Part shown: positions 25,342-34,096 of the stretch, in pieces
How the letters are laid out: every line of letters begins with the position of its first letter
Position numbering within the stretch: the stretch's first letter is position 1
Origin: Hyphomicrobium sp.
Lineage (GTDB): Bacteria; Pseudomonadota; Alphaproteobacteria; Rhizobiales; Hyphomicrobiaceae
DNA: 64,000 bases
NCBI RefSeq assembly: GCF_019744875.1
Contig: NZ_JAIETU010000017.1
Span: forward strand, 1-64,000
Direction: 5' to 3'
Made by a program: the position numbers and the translations under genes
The notes under the pieces: generated by a model
Told to the model about the DNA's origin: nothing
Database searches by the model: none
What the model saw: only the letters and a program-made list of their open reading frames with translations

Positions 25342-25899
25342 ATGATCATGATGAAGCCTATAAAGCGCTTGTCGATCGCGACGGCAGGTGCAGGTCTCTC
25401 AGTGGCTTTGGTCACTGGAGCACTCGCGCAAGAGCCTGCGGATCCTCACCATCCGCAGAGCGCTCCAGCGGCTAGCGCTGCCGATCCTCCGTGGCACATG
25501 ATGCAGGGTGGGCCCGCACTGGGAGGGATGGGCGGCAACTGTCCAACGATGGGCACGGTAATGTACGGCGAGGACGTGCCCTCTTACAGCGAAGGCCGCC
25601 TGGCATTCCTCAAGACTGAACTCGTGATCACCGACACACAAGAGAGTCTCTGGGACGCCTATGCAGGCGCGCTGAGGAGCAATTTCGAGAGCATGCATGA
25701 CATGCGGCGGACGATGAAGACCCGCATGTCGGACATGACATCAGTCGAGCGGCTCGACGCACACCTCACAGCCATGCGCGGAAGGGTCAAGGCTCTCGAG
25801 AATGTCAAATCGCCTTTGGCCGCTCTCTACGCTGCGTTGAGCGCAGATCAGAAGAAGAAGGCGGATCAGCTTCTCACGCAAATGGGTTGCATGATGTGA
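25342..25899 (+). CDS. Spy/CpxP-like periplasmic protein
   Basis: This 185-residue exported protein has a signal peptide (IKRLSIATAGAGLSV... to ALAQ). A Met/Gly/Pro-rich stretch (WHMMQGGPALGGMGG) is followed by a helical core with LAFLKTELVITDTQESLWD, the LTAMRGRVKAL helix and the end LLTQMGCMM, the LTXXQ/Spy-type arrangement. Spy-like proteins act as periplasmic chaperones, and Met-rich versions may also bind copper. AGGAGA lies before the ATG. A frameshifted paralogue is present at 5369-6006. It lies in the copper-linked operon, 27 bp after the small Cys/His protein. Confidence 0.75.
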   Translation: MIMMKPIKRLSIATAGAGLSVALVTGALAQEPADPHHPQSAPAASAADPPWHMMQGGPALGGMGGNCPTMGTVMYGEDVPSYSEGRLAFLKTELVITDTQESLWDAYAGALRSNFESMHDMRRTMKTRMSDMTSVERLDAHLTAMRGRVKALENVKSPLAALYAALSADQKKKADQLLTQMGCMM

Positions 25900-25997
25900 C
25901 GCCGGGCACTGGCGTTACTGCGCCAGCGTTTGCGTACATCAATCCAGTTGACCTGAAGGTCGTTTCCGAAGCTTTCGATGCTCACAGGAGGTTCACA

Positions 25998-26135
25998 GTG
26001 GCTTGGAATGTGCGTCGATCATTCTCGGAGTGGCTCGAAAGAGCCGAACAGGACCCTTCTATGAAGATGACCGGTATCGGAGGCGCGGTGTTCCTCGCGC
26101 TCGCTATGATGGCGCTTCTTATCGCGCAATACTGA
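25998..26135 (+). CDS. Very small single-helix membrane protein
   Basis: A GTG start at 25998, directly after a strong AGGAGG site, gives 45 residues: a charged amphipathic start (RRSFSEWLERAEQDPS) and one C-terminal membrane helix (GGAVFLALAMMALLIAQY). Longer versions of the frame lack a ribosome-binding site. The function is unknown; it sits between the Spy-like gene and acetate kinase. The ribosome-binding site is the main support. Confidence 0.5.
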   Translation: MAWNVRRSFSEWLERAEQDPSMKMTGIGGAVFLALAMMALLIAQY

Positions 26136-26215
26136 AGTCGGGTGAGTTGCTCAGCGCCAGAATGGCATTCTGGGATGCGAGTACGATTGGGCAGAATTTA
26201 CAAGGAAGAGCGAGC

Positions 26216-27421
26216 GTGGCGGCTCAGAGTGGCGCAATTCTGGTCATCAACAGCGGTTCGTCCAGCGTGAAGTTCGCGCTGTTCGCCGCACACCAGCAGT
26301 TGCCGCGACTTAACTCGGGCGCACTCGAGCAGATTGGGCTCGTGCATGGTCGCTTTTACCTTAAGGATTCGACTGGAAAGACCCTTTTCGAACAAGAACC
26401 CGTGCTCGAGAACCACAAGGCAGCCCTCAAGCTTCTGATCAAAGCGGTCAAACAGCAACTCGCTGGTCGCCCGCTGTGCGCCGTCGGGCACCGCGTTGTG
26501 CACGGCGGTGCGGACTGCGATTGTCCGCTCCCGATGACGAGAGAGCTTGAAACGCGGCTGCAGTGGCTCATCCCGCTTGCGCCCCTGCATCTACCTCACA
26601 ATCTCGCCGGCTTGGCCGCCGTGCGGGAGCTACAGCCGGACCTGCCCCAGATCGCCTGCTTCGACACGGCCTTCCATCACAGCCTGCCTCGGATTGCCAA
26701 GCTCACAACCTTGCCGCGCGAATTTCAGGACGCGGGAATCCAGCGATATGGATTTCACGGCCTGTCGTACGAATATGTGGTCGATGCACTCCGCAAAGAC
26801 GGCGTGGACGTCGAGCACGAGCGCATAGTCGTTGCACACCTCGGAAACGGCGCCTCCTTGTGCGCGCTCCGAAACGGACGGAGCGTAGAAACCACGATGG
26901 GTTTCAGTACGCTCGCGGGCTTGATGATGGGTACGCGCTCCGGCGACGTCGACCCTGGTGCCGTCCTTCACCTTCTGACGGCAAAGGGTATGAGTGCGGA
27001 CGAGGTGCAAAAGCTGCTCTACGAGCGCTCGGGACTCCATGGTGTCTCTGGAATCTCAAGCGACATGCGCGAACTCCTGAGCCGTCGCGATGACCCCGCG
27101 GCGCGCGAGGCGATCGATCTATTCTGCTATCGCGCCCGACAGCACCTTGGAGCGCTGACCACGGCGCTCGGCGGCCTCGACCGTTTTGTATTCACCGGTG
27201 GTATGGGCGCGAATGCTCCTGAGATCCGGAGTCGCATCTGCGAAGGGCTCTCCTATCTCGGCATAACTTTAGATTCCAAGGCTAACGGCGCGGGAGCCAA
27301 AACGATCTCGGCTCCCGGGGCCGCCTTGACAGTGCAGGCCTTGCTCTCGGACGAGGAATACATGATCGCACGCCACGTTTTACGCGTGACGACCGGTCAG
27401 CTGGCGAAAGTGGAGGCATGA
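26216..27421 (+). CDS. ackA: Acetate kinase
   Basis: The 401-residue enzyme interconverts acetate + ATP and acetyl phosphate + ADP. It shows the family landmarks in order: VINSGSSSVKFALF, GHRVVHGG, CFDTAFHHSLP (catalytic Asp), RYGFHGLSYEYV, HLGNGASLCAL, GTRSGDVDPG and FTGGMGANAPEIR. A GTG start at 26216 after GGAAGAG is preferred because the conserved N-terminus follows at once; an ATG 54 bp upstream is possible. Its stop overlaps the start of the phosphotransacetylase gene (ATGA), so the two enzymes are made together and form the acetyl-CoA to acetate/ATP route. Confidence 0.93.
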   Translation: MAAQSGAILVINSGSSSVKFALFAAHQQLPRLNSGALEQIGLVHGRFYLKDSTGKTLFEQEPVLENHKAALKLLIKAVKQQLAGRPLCAVGHRVVHGGADCDCPLPMTRELETRLQWLIPLAPLHLPHNLAGLAAVRELQPDLPQIACFDTAFHHSLPRIAKLTTLPREFQDAGIQRYGFHGLSYEYVVDALRKDGVDVEHERIVVAHLGNGASLCALRNGRSVETTMGFSTLAGLMMGTRSGDVDPGAVLHLLTAKGMSADEVQKLLYERSGLHGVSGISSDMRELLSRRDDPAAREAIDLFCYRARQHLGALTTALGGLDRFVFTGGMGANAPEIRSRICEGLSYLGITLDSKANGAGAKTISAPGAALTVQALLSDEEYMIARHVLRVTTGQLAKVEA

Positions 27422-28431
27422 CGCTCATGAGGCACGCGCACAAGCTCCAAGAGCTCATCGATCGGAGCAAGCTCGTGCAGCCTATTCGGGTTGCCGTCGT
27501 GAACGCGGCGCAAGGGGTACTGCTCGAAACGCTGCGCGAGGCAGTCGACCTCGGTTTTGTCGAACCGACCCTTATTGGCGAGTCTAAAGCCATCTGCGAC
27601 CTTGCAGCTTTGGCCGGGATCCGCGACGCGGCGGATCGCGTCATGGAGGCGAAGAGCGACACTGCGGCGGCCGCGGCCGGTGTCACGCTTGTTCGCGAGG
27701 GAAAGGTCGACGTCGTCATGAAAGGGCTTATCCACACCGATACCTTCATGCGTCCGCTCCTCGACGCGGAGCATGGCCTCCGCTTGCCCGGACGTCGGGT
27801 GAGCCATGCGTTCCTGTGCGACATTCCCTCGTACTCAAAGCTCCTGGTCATTACCGACGCTGCGATCAACATCGGGCCAGATCTCAACGCCAAAGCACAA
27901 ATACTACAGAATGCCATCGATCTCTGTCATATGCTCGGTGTCGAGAATCCGAATGTCGCCGTGCTGTCGGCTGTCGAGACGGTCAATCCGGCGATTCCCT
28001 CGACGCTCGATGCTGCCTCGCTCACGCTGATGGCGCAACGGGGCCAGATCACCGGTGCGGTCGTTGACGGTCCGCTCGCATTCGACAACGCGATTTCGCT
28101 GAGGGCGGCCAGGGAAAAAGGGATTACGTCCGCGGTCGCCGGCCACTGCGACATCCTGCTCGTGCCGGATCTCGTTTCCGGAAACATCCTGGCGAAAAAC
28201 CTAGAATACCTCGCCGACGCCGTCGCAGCCGGTATCGTACTCGGACTGTCCGCGCCGGTAGTGCTGAACTCGCGTTCCGAGTCCGTGCCTGCGCGCCTCG
28301 CTGCCCTCGCGCTGGCCGCGCACATCCATCACCGAAGTGCAAAGATTGTCGGTCCGAAGGCCACTCCCGTCGAGGGGACACTGCAATGCGCGCCACAGCC
28401 CGAGTCGGCTTGTTGTCCGCTGCCACGGTGA
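27418..28431 (+). CDS. pta: Phosphate acetyltransferase
   Basis: The 337-residue enzyme converts acetyl-CoA and phosphate into acetyl phosphate. It is the short PTA/PTB-fold form (EGKVDVVMKGLIHTDTF, LLVITDAAINIGPDL, NPNVAVLSAVETVNPAIPST, GPLAFDNAISL) without an extra N-terminal domain. It overlaps the acetate kinase start-to-stop (4 bp) and is followed within 5 bp by the PHA synthase. The trio can drain or buffer acetyl-CoA under low oxygen, producing ATP and storage polymer. Phosphate butyryltransferase activity cannot be excluded. Confidence 0.9.
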   Translation: MTLMRHAHKLQELIDRSKLVQPIRVAVVNAAQGVLLETLREAVDLGFVEPTLIGESKAICDLAALAGIRDAADRVMEAKSDTAAAAAGVTLVREGKVDVVMKGLIHTDTFMRPLLDAEHGLRLPGRRVSHAFLCDIPSYSKLLVITDAAINIGPDLNAKAQILQNAIDLCHMLGVENPNVAVLSAVETVNPAIPSTLDAASLTLMAQRGQITGAVVDGPLAFDNAISLRAAREKGITSAVAGHCDILLVPDLVSGNILAKNLEYLADAVAAGIVLGLSAPVVLNSRSESVPARLAALALAAHIHHRSAKIVGPKATPVEGTLQCAPQPESACCPLPR

Positions 28432-28435
28432 AGTC

Positions 28436-30205
28436 ATGCAAAAACTGACGCCAGCAATGGATAAGCAGGGCTCGGATCACGGGGATCCGCCGCGCTTCTC
28501 ATTCGATCGCCCGCTGCACGCGGCAATTGCACGCGCAACCGCGGGACAGTCTCCCGCGGCCTTGGTTCAGGCTTACACCGATTGGGCGCAGCACCTGCTG
28601 TTCTCGCCGGACAAACAGATTGAACTCGCGGAGGAGGCTTTCCAAAATTGGATGCATTTTCTGCAGTACTGCCCCGAGGCCGTTCTCGATCCAGACTGCG
28701 AGGCGTGCGTCGAACTCACGCCGAATGACAAGCGATTCGCGGGCGACGCTTGGCACAGTTGGCCGTTCAACGCCATCTCGCAGGGCTTCCTGTTGACGCA
28801 GCAATGGTGGCATCACGCGACGATCGGCGTGAAGGGCGTCTCCGCCCATCATGAGGACATCGCATCCTTCGTGGCGCGCCAAATGCTCGATGTGGTTTCG
28901 CCCGCGAACTTCCTGCTCACAAACCCCGAAGTGCTTGAGACCACCTTTCAACAAGGCGGCATAAACCTCGTGCGCGGTGTCATGAACTTCTTTGAAGACC
29001 AGCAGCGTGTTGTCGAAGGAAAGAAGCCTATCGGTGCAGACGCATTCCAAGTTGGCCGCGACGTTGCGGTCACGCCGGGCAAGGTCGTGGCGCGCAACGG
29101 CCTGATGGAGCTTATTCAATACGCGCCTGCGACGGACAGGGTCTATCGCGAGCCGGTCTTGATCGTGCCGGCCTGGATCATGAAGTACTACATCCTCGAC
29201 CTTTCGCCGGCCAACTCGTTGGTCAAGTTCCTGGTCGACCGGGGGCATACTGTCTTCATTCTCTCTTGGAAAAATCCGACCGGGGAGGAGCGCGACCTCG
29301 GTATGGACGACTACCGCAGGCTCGGCGTGATGGCCGCCCTCGAGGCCGTCTCAGCGATGGTCCCCGGCCAGCTGATTCACGCCGCTGGGTATTGCCTAGG
29401 CGGCACGCTGCTCGCCATCGCCGCGGCCGCCATGGCCCGCGATGGGGACAAGCGGCTCGGCTCGCTATCACTGCTCGCGGCCCAGACCGACTTCACCGAG
29501 GCGGGCGAGCTGATGCTGTTCATCGACGAGGCCCAGGTGAGCTTCCTCGAGGATATGATGGCCGAGCAGGGCTATCTCGACACAAGACAGATGGCCGGCG
29601 CCTTCCAGCTGCTGCGCTCCAACGACTTGATTTGGTCGACAATGGTGCAGAGTTACCTCAAGGGAGAACGGCCACCAATGTTCGACCTTATGGCGTGGAA
29701 TGCCGATGCCACCCGTATGCCCTACCGCATGCATTCAGAATACCTCCGCCGCCTGTTCCTCGACAATGCCTTGGCAACTGGACATTTCGAGGTCGACGGT
29801 CGGCCGGTTTCCTTGCGCGACATTCGAGTGCCAATCTTTGCCGTGAGCACGATCTCGGACCACGTAGCACCCTGGCGATCCGTCTACAAAATCCAGGCGC
29901 TGACCGACGCCGATGTGACCTTCGTTTTGTCGAACGGGGGGCACAATGCCGGGATCGTCAATCCTCCCGGGCGTCCCAACCGGAAGCACCAGATTGCGAC
30001 GCACATCGAGAACGAAAACTATGTGGCACCGGATGTTTGGCAGCAGAACGCTGTCCACCACGATGGCTCCTGGTGGCCGTGCTGGCAGGGTTGGCTGGTG
30101 AAACACTCTTCGGCTGATCGCGCACCGGTAGGGACGATGGGTGCGCCTTCAAATGCACACGCGCCTCTAGCCGATGCGCCTGGCACCTATGTGCTGAGCT
30201 CCTGA
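28436..30205 (+). CDS. phaC: Polyhydroxyalkanoate synthase, class I-like
   Basis: The 589-residue enzyme polymerises hydroxyacyl-CoA into PHA granules. It has an N-terminal domain typical of PhaC (FQNWMHFLQYCPEAVLDPD), NLVRGVMNFFED, the lipase-like box GYCLGGT with the active cysteine (about residue 320), the acid in STISDHVAP (about 474) and the catalytic histidine in SNGGHNAGIVNPP (about 503). The ATG at 28436 lies 4 bp after pta ends, while earlier in-frame starts lie inside pta. No phasin or depolymerase is visible in the window. Its grouping with ackA-pta and fabI matches a known alphaproteobacterial cluster. Confidence 0.93.
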   Translation: MQKLTPAMDKQGSDHGDPPRFSFDRPLHAAIARATAGQSPAALVQAYTDWAQHLLFSPDKQIELAEEAFQNWMHFLQYCPEAVLDPDCEACVELTPNDKRFAGDAWHSWPFNAISQGFLLTQQWWHHATIGVKGVSAHHEDIASFVARQMLDVVSPANFLLTNPEVLETTFQQGGINLVRGVMNFFEDQQRVVEGKKPIGADAFQVGRDVAVTPGKVVARNGLMELIQYAPATDRVYREPVLIVPAWIMKYYILDLSPANSLVKFLVDRGHTVFILSWKNPTGEERDLGMDDYRRLGVMAALEAVSAMVPGQLIHAAGYCLGGTLLAIAAAAMARDGDKRLGSLSLLAAQTDFTEAGELMLFIDEAQVSFLEDMMAEQGYLDTRQMAGAFQLLRSNDLIWSTMVQSYLKGERPPMFDLMAWNADATRMPYRMHSEYLRRLFLDNALATGHFEVDGRPVSLRDIRVPIFAVSTISDHVAPWRSVYKIQALTDADVTFVLSNGGHNAGIVNPPGRPNRKHQIATHIENENYVAPDVWQQNAVHHDGSWWPCWQGWLVKHSSADRAPVGTMGAPSNAHAPLADAPGTYVLSS

Positions 30206-30241
30206 GCGCAGCAGAAATCCGAGACAAGAGGAACGCACACA

Positions 30242-31024
30242 GTGGAAAGCATCGATCTCAAGGGACGAAAGGCGCTGGTCGTCGGAATCGCAAATGCCGA
30301 TAGCCTCGCCTGGTGGGCTGCAAAGCACTTTCACGGCGCCGGCGCGGACCTCGCAATGACCTATCTGAACGACAAGGCCAAGCCCCACGTGGCGCCACTT
30401 GCCGCCGAACTCGGTGCTGAGATGCTCTTGCCCTGTAACGTCGCTATGCCGGGTCAGCTCGAGGCTGTCTTCGATGCCGTCAAGGCGAAATGGGGCCGCG
30501 TCGACGTTGTTTTTCATGCCATTGCGTGGGCGCGGAAGGAGGACCTCCACGGGCGGCTGACCGACTGTTCGGCCGACGGTTTCGCTGAGTCGATGCTGAT
30601 CTCCTGCCACTCCTTCCTGCACATGGCGCGACTTGCCGAGCCGCTGATGGACCAGGGCGGCAGCCTCATCACGTTGAGCTACTACGGAGCCGAGAAGGTG
30701 GTCGACCACTACAACGTCATGGGTCCCGTGAAAGCGGCGCTCGAAGCTTCGGTGCGCTACCTTGCCCACGAGCTCGGACCGAAAGGCATTCGCGTCAACG
30801 CCATCTCGGCAGGACCCATCAAAACGCGCGCGGCCTCAGGTATCGAGCATTTTGACGAACTCCTCACGGAGGCCGCAGCAAAGGCTCCACTGCGACGCAC
30901 CGTCGATGCGTGCGAAATCGGACGTGTCTCTGTGCTGCTCGCTAGCGACTACGGAGCCTCCATCACGGGCGAGGTCCTGCATGCGGATGCGGGCTTCCAC
31001 GTGGCCGGCATGGTGTTCCACTGA
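30242..31024 (+). CDS. fabI: Enoyl-[acyl-carrier-protein] reductase (FabI type)
   Basis: The 260-residue short-chain dehydrogenase-type enzyme performs the last reduction in each cycle of fatty acid synthesis. It has the FabI nucleotide-binding pattern (KALVVGIANADSLAWWAAK), the catalytic region SYYGAEKVVDHYNVMGPVKAAL with Tyr and Lys, and AISAGPIKTRAASGI. The start is GTG, preceded by AAGAGGAA. It follows phaC by 36 bp. It is likely a second, stress-linked FabI rather than the housekeeping copy. A deleted remnant of a related gene lies at 6038-6322. Altered sensitivity to FabI inhibitors is possible but unproved. Confidence 0.88.
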   Translation: MESIDLKGRKALVVGIANADSLAWWAAKHFHGAGADLAMTYLNDKAKPHVAPLAAELGAEMLLPCNVAMPGQLEAVFDAVKAKWGRVDVVFHAIAWARKEDLHGRLTDCSADGFAESMLISCHSFLHMARLAEPLMDQGGSLITLSYYGAEKVVDHYNVMGPVKAALEASVRYLAHELGPKGIRVNAISAGPIKTRAASGIEHFDELLTEAAAKAPLRRTVDACEIGRVSVLLASDYGASITGEVLHADAGFHVAGMVFH

Positions 31025-31187
31025 AGGGTGGGCGGGATGATCAGGGGCAAAACACCGTTTGCGGAAAAGCGCTTGATCTTCACGACGTACAAGCCCACGT
31101 GCACATGCTGGCTACGCCATTTTTCCCCTCCTGTATGTATGTTCTGTGGCCGAATAGGTTGAATAAGTCGAATAGGAGAGAGACATC

Positions 31188-31484
31188 ATGCACCACGATC
31201 TTTCGAATCAACACTCTGACGCAAGAGGCAGTTTCTGGACCTCACGCGGCGGCCTCGTCCTCCTCGCATTCCTGGTCATTGGTGGGACGCTTCTCTTTAC
31301 CGAGCATCGAGCTCACGTCCTCGGTTATCTGCCGTTCCTATTCCTTCTCGCCTGCCCCCTGCTGCACATGTTCGGACACGGAGCCCATGGTGGGCATACC
31401 GGTCATGGCACCGGCAATCAGACTGAGGCGGATCCACGAGGATCGACGGGAACAAGGGGTTTATCCAAGGGAGAGAAGTCATGA
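31188..31484 (+). CDS. DUF2933-type small membrane protein
   Basis: The 98-residue protein has two short membrane segments (GGLVLLAFLVIGGTLLF and GYLPFLFLLACPLLHMF), followed by a His/Gly-rich stretch (GHGAHGGHTGHGTG), the pattern of DUF2933 proteins. These are frequent near copper and mercury resistance genes and near isoprenylcysteine methyltransferase-like genes, as here. GGAGAG precedes the ATG. Its stop overlaps the next start by 4 bp. The His-rich tail suggests metal binding; function unproved. Confidence 0.75.
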   Translation: MHHDLSNQHSDARGSFWTSRGGLVLLAFLVIGGTLLFTEHRAHVLGYLPFLFLLACPLLHMFGHGAHGGHTGHGTGNQTEADPRGSTGTRGLSKGEKS

Positions 31485-32146
31485 CCGAGCAAGCACCTGC
31501 CTATGGATTGTGGAGCCTGGTCTTCATAAACTCCGTAATCTTCATCTTCTTCGCCTTCACCTTCTTCAAGCCGCAGACGCCGCGTGACTGGCGCTCCTTC
31601 GGTGCGTTCAGCGCATTTCTCGTTGCGCTGTTCACCGAGATGTACGGCTTTCCACTCACAATCTACTTCCTCTCTGGGTGGCTGCAGAGTCGATTTCCTG
31701 ACATCGATTGGTTCTCGCACGATGCCGGGCATATCCTCGAAATGCTATTCGGTTGGAAGGCAAACCCGCATTTTGGACCATTCCACCTCCTAAGCTTCGC
31801 ATTTATCGGCGGCGGCTTCATTCTCATCTCAAGAGCCTGGGCGGTGCTCTACGAAGCGCAGAAGAGGCGCGTGCTCGCCACGACCGGTCCCTACACTTAT
31901 GTGCGCCATCCTCAGTACGTCGGCTTCATCATGGTGATGTTCGGCTTCCTGCTCCAGTGGCCGACCGTCCTTACGCTGCTCATGTTCCCGGTTCTGGTGT
32001 GGATGTATGTGCGCTTGGCGCGCGAGGAGGAGCGTGAGGCCATCGCGGAGTTCGGTGATACCTACCGGAGGTATATGGAGAGCGTGCCAGGGTTCATGCC
32101 GAAGCTCGATCGGCTATTCGGCTATCGCAAAGGCGAGGGAGCGTGA
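31481..32146 (+). CDS. Membrane methyltransferase, isoprenylcysteine-carboxyl type
   Basis: The 221-residue protein has about five membrane helices and the signature of the ICMT/phospholipid methyltransferase family near the C-terminus: TTGPYTYVRHPQYVGFIMVM, then REEEREAIAEFGDTYRRYM. Such enzymes methylate lipids or small hydrophobic acceptors using S-adenosylmethionine; bacterial substrates are mostly unknown. It is translationally coupled to the DUF2933 protein (ATGA overlap). The pair recurs in metal-resistance regions, so a membrane or metal-stress role is likely but inferred. Confidence 0.8.
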   Translation: MTEQAPAYGLWSLVFINSVIFIFFAFTFFKPQTPRDWRSFGAFSAFLVALFTEMYGFPLTIYFLSGWLQSRFPDIDWFSHDAGHILEMLFGWKANPHFGPFHLLSFAFIGGGFILISRAWAVLYEAQKRRVLATTGPYTYVRHPQYVGFIMVMFGFLLQWPTVLTLLMFPVLVWMYVRLAREEEREAIAEFGDTYRRYMESVPGFMPKLDRLFGYRKGEGA

Positions 32147-32327
32147 TCATATTCCACAACGACAAGTCGCAGTTGATTTAGCCGCCGGGCAATGCAACGC
32201 GAAATTATCGGTTTCGCTGCCGTAACGCCCTTCGAGGCGGTTCGATGATCACTATCGAGCAGGTGCCGCTGACCGGCACGGACGGCGCGTCAGCACGAGC
32301 AGATGCAAAACAAGAGTAAGGTGCAAC

Positions 32328-32795
32328 ATGACAGCAGTTGCGAATAGACAAAACGCCAAGAGCGTCCTGGGTGGAACAGCGGGCTTTATAGCCAGACACG
32401 GAGCACCGATCGCTTTCGCCGGATTTCTTTGGTACGTACTCTGGTGGGGTCACTCACCAGACCTGCGGACCGTAGATGCCGCTATGTGGCACGTTTCGGG
32501 GATTGGCATCGTTGCCCTCTTCTACGTCGCGCTACAGGCACGCTCCGTTCTTACCCAGCCGCGAAGTGGTGTAGCGCACGCAATGATTGAGATCTTAATC
32601 TCGCTGTTGCCACTCTTTGTAGTTGTCTACGCATTCGTGGACTGGATGCGCGGCGCAAATGCTCTTTCCGTGTTCCAGACCATTGTTATGGTACAGGCCA
32701 TAATGGCAACCCTGATCGATGTCGTCATCTTTACTTTGTTCTCGCTCAAGCTCAACAAGCTGTCGATTCAAGCTCTTCACGCTCAGAATTTTTGA
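32328..32795 (+). CDS. Four-helix membrane protein, unknown family
   Basis: The 155-residue protein has about four predicted membrane helices (IAFAGFLWYVLWWG, GIGIVALFYVALQA, ILISLLPLFVVVYAFVDWM, VQAIMATLIDVVIFTLFSLKL) and a short soluble start. No motif points to a function. AAGGTG precedes the ATG. It is the last gene before the AT-rich boundary to the accessory island and may belong to either side. Confidence 0.55.
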   Translation: MTAVANRQNAKSVLGGTAGFIARHGAPIAFAGFLWYVLWWGHSPDLRTVDAAMWHVSGIGIVALFYVALQARSVLTQPRSGVAHAMIEILISLLPLFVVVYAFVDWMRGANALSVFQTIVMVQAIMATLIDVVIFTLFSLKLNKLSIQALHAQNF

Positions 32796-33243
32796 ATCCT
32801 GCTTGGGCCACCGCAGACAGGCAACGAGGGCTCTCAATCCTCAACTGGCAGCGAGAAGTGCAAACACAGACAATGTGTTTACGCTGACCAGAAGTCGCAC
32901 TGCGCTGGGCCCATCGGAGCTGTCGAATGTTCAGCGTCCATAGTGGCCATGAGCGCCGGCAACGCTCGTCGAACGGTCAGCGGGCGGTTGTGCGCCGGGG
33001 ATGAACTCGGCGAATTTTTTTTGCAGCGGCTCGCCGGGGCGTGCGGCGTGCTTCACCTAAAATATGCATCATTTTACATAAGATACATTATCACACTTTG
33101 CGATAGAATATATTACGAATGTGTATGTTTTCACTTTATTTGGCGCGCTATTTTTTATTTTAAATGGCACATAGTTTATGGTCTAGCGAAGGACATTACG
33201 TCACGCGACCCCATATAAAAGCAAAAGCGCGCAATGATTGGCA
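32796..33243. other. AT-rich boundary stretch without gene
   Basis: No coding pattern is seen. From about 33055 to 33180 the sequence becomes strikingly AT-rich compared with the high-GC surroundings, and genes on the two sides differ in character (metabolism on the left, defence/plasmid on the right). It probably marks a junction of unrelated DNA and supplies the promoter of the next operon. I found no integrase or direct repeat. Confidence 0.5.
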
Positions 33244-33263
33244 ATATTCCTTGCGAGGAATAT
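33244..33263. promoter_or_regulatory. Perfect palindrome, likely operator of the XRE-ASCH operon
   Basis: ATATTCCT-TGCG-AGGAATAT is an exact 8-4-8 inverted repeat ending 41 bp before the start of the XRE-ASCH gene. Its position in the promoter region of a gene encoding a helix-turn-helix protein makes it the natural autorepression site. Confidence 0.65.
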
Positions 33264-33304
33264 GGGGTTGCGATAGATTCGTTACAGTACTTTGGGGGCG
33301 CGCG

Positions 33305-34096
33305 ATGACAGATATCAAAAACAAGGTGATTCGGGCGGTGAAGCTCGGTGATAGCGACACAGGGCGCATCATCGGTCATTCGCTCAAGCGCTTGCGTGAG
33401 CTTGCGGGCGTGACCCAAGAAGAAATGGCTGAACGCCTGGAGATTGGTCAAGGGTCCGTATCCAAGATCGAGCAGCGTGGGGATGTCCACTTGCTCTCCT
33501 TGCAGCGCTATGTGGCTGCGCTCGGCGCTACCCTCAGGATAGAGGCGGCGTTCCCGGCAACACGGGAATATGCGAATCAGTTCAATCTGGCGTTTGACCC
33601 GAACACGCCCGACGAGAATCAGCTTGTGTTCCCGATCTTTGGGGACGACGTGTTTCCGCGGCAGCGGGACGTGGTGCTGAGTATCCGGCCGCAATACTCG
33701 ACGAGAATCCTGGAGGGTCGGAAGACGGTGGAGCTCAGGCGGCGCTTTCCGCTGTCGGCACCGCGCGGGACTATTGCATACATTTATTCGACGTCGCCCG
33801 TGCGCGCGATGGTGGGACGAGCGGAGATCGCGGACGTGATCAAGCTCCCGGTCAAGGACATCTGGCGGCAATACTCCAAAACTGCCTTTATCAAGCGGCC
33901 TGATTTTGACGCCTACTTTGAGGGTGTGGACGAAGGTTTCGCGCTTGAGTTTGCAAATGCCCGCCCCTTCACCCGCCCGTTAACACTTTCCGAGCTTCGC
34001 GATCGGTTCGGCTTTGAGCCGCCGCAGTCCTTCCTCTATGCGACGCCGATCCTGAGAAAGGCCCTGCATGACGAGTTCCCAAACGTATCTGATTGA
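33305..34096 (+). CDS. XRE helix-turn-helix + ASCH domain protein
   Basis: The 263-residue protein joins an N-terminal XRE DNA-binding domain (about 20-80: LRELAGVTQEEMAERLEIGQGSVSKIE) to a C-terminal ASCH domain (about 120-255). The latter begins DVVLSIRPQYSTRILEGRKTVE and has YIYSTSPVRAMVGRAEI and FLYATPIL. ASCH is a PUA-related fold thought to bind RNA or nucleotides. The ATG at 33305 is used because the DNA-binding part follows and the palindrome lies upstream. It overlaps the PIN-GNAT gene by 29 bp. As first gene behind its own likely operator, it is the probable regulator or antitoxin of a three-gene system. Confidence 0.8.
   Translation: MTDIKNKVIRAVKLGDSDTGRIIGHSLKRLRELAGVTQEEMAERLEIGQGSVSKIEQRGDVHLLSLQRYVAALGATLRIEAAFPATREYANQFNLAFDPNTPDENQLVFPIFGDDVFPRQRDVVLSIRPQYSTRILEGRKTVELRRRFPLSAPRGTIAYIYSTSPVRAMVGRAEIADVIKLPVKDIWRQYSKTAFIKRPDFDAYFEGVDEGFALEFANARPFTRPLTLSELRDRFGFEPPQSFLYATPILRKALHDEFPNVSD

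Noticed and set aside
32796-33304. Search for an attachment site or integrase at the AT-rich boundary.
   Set aside because: No tRNA gene, integrase or obvious direct repeat is visible in the window; only the composition change supports a junction.
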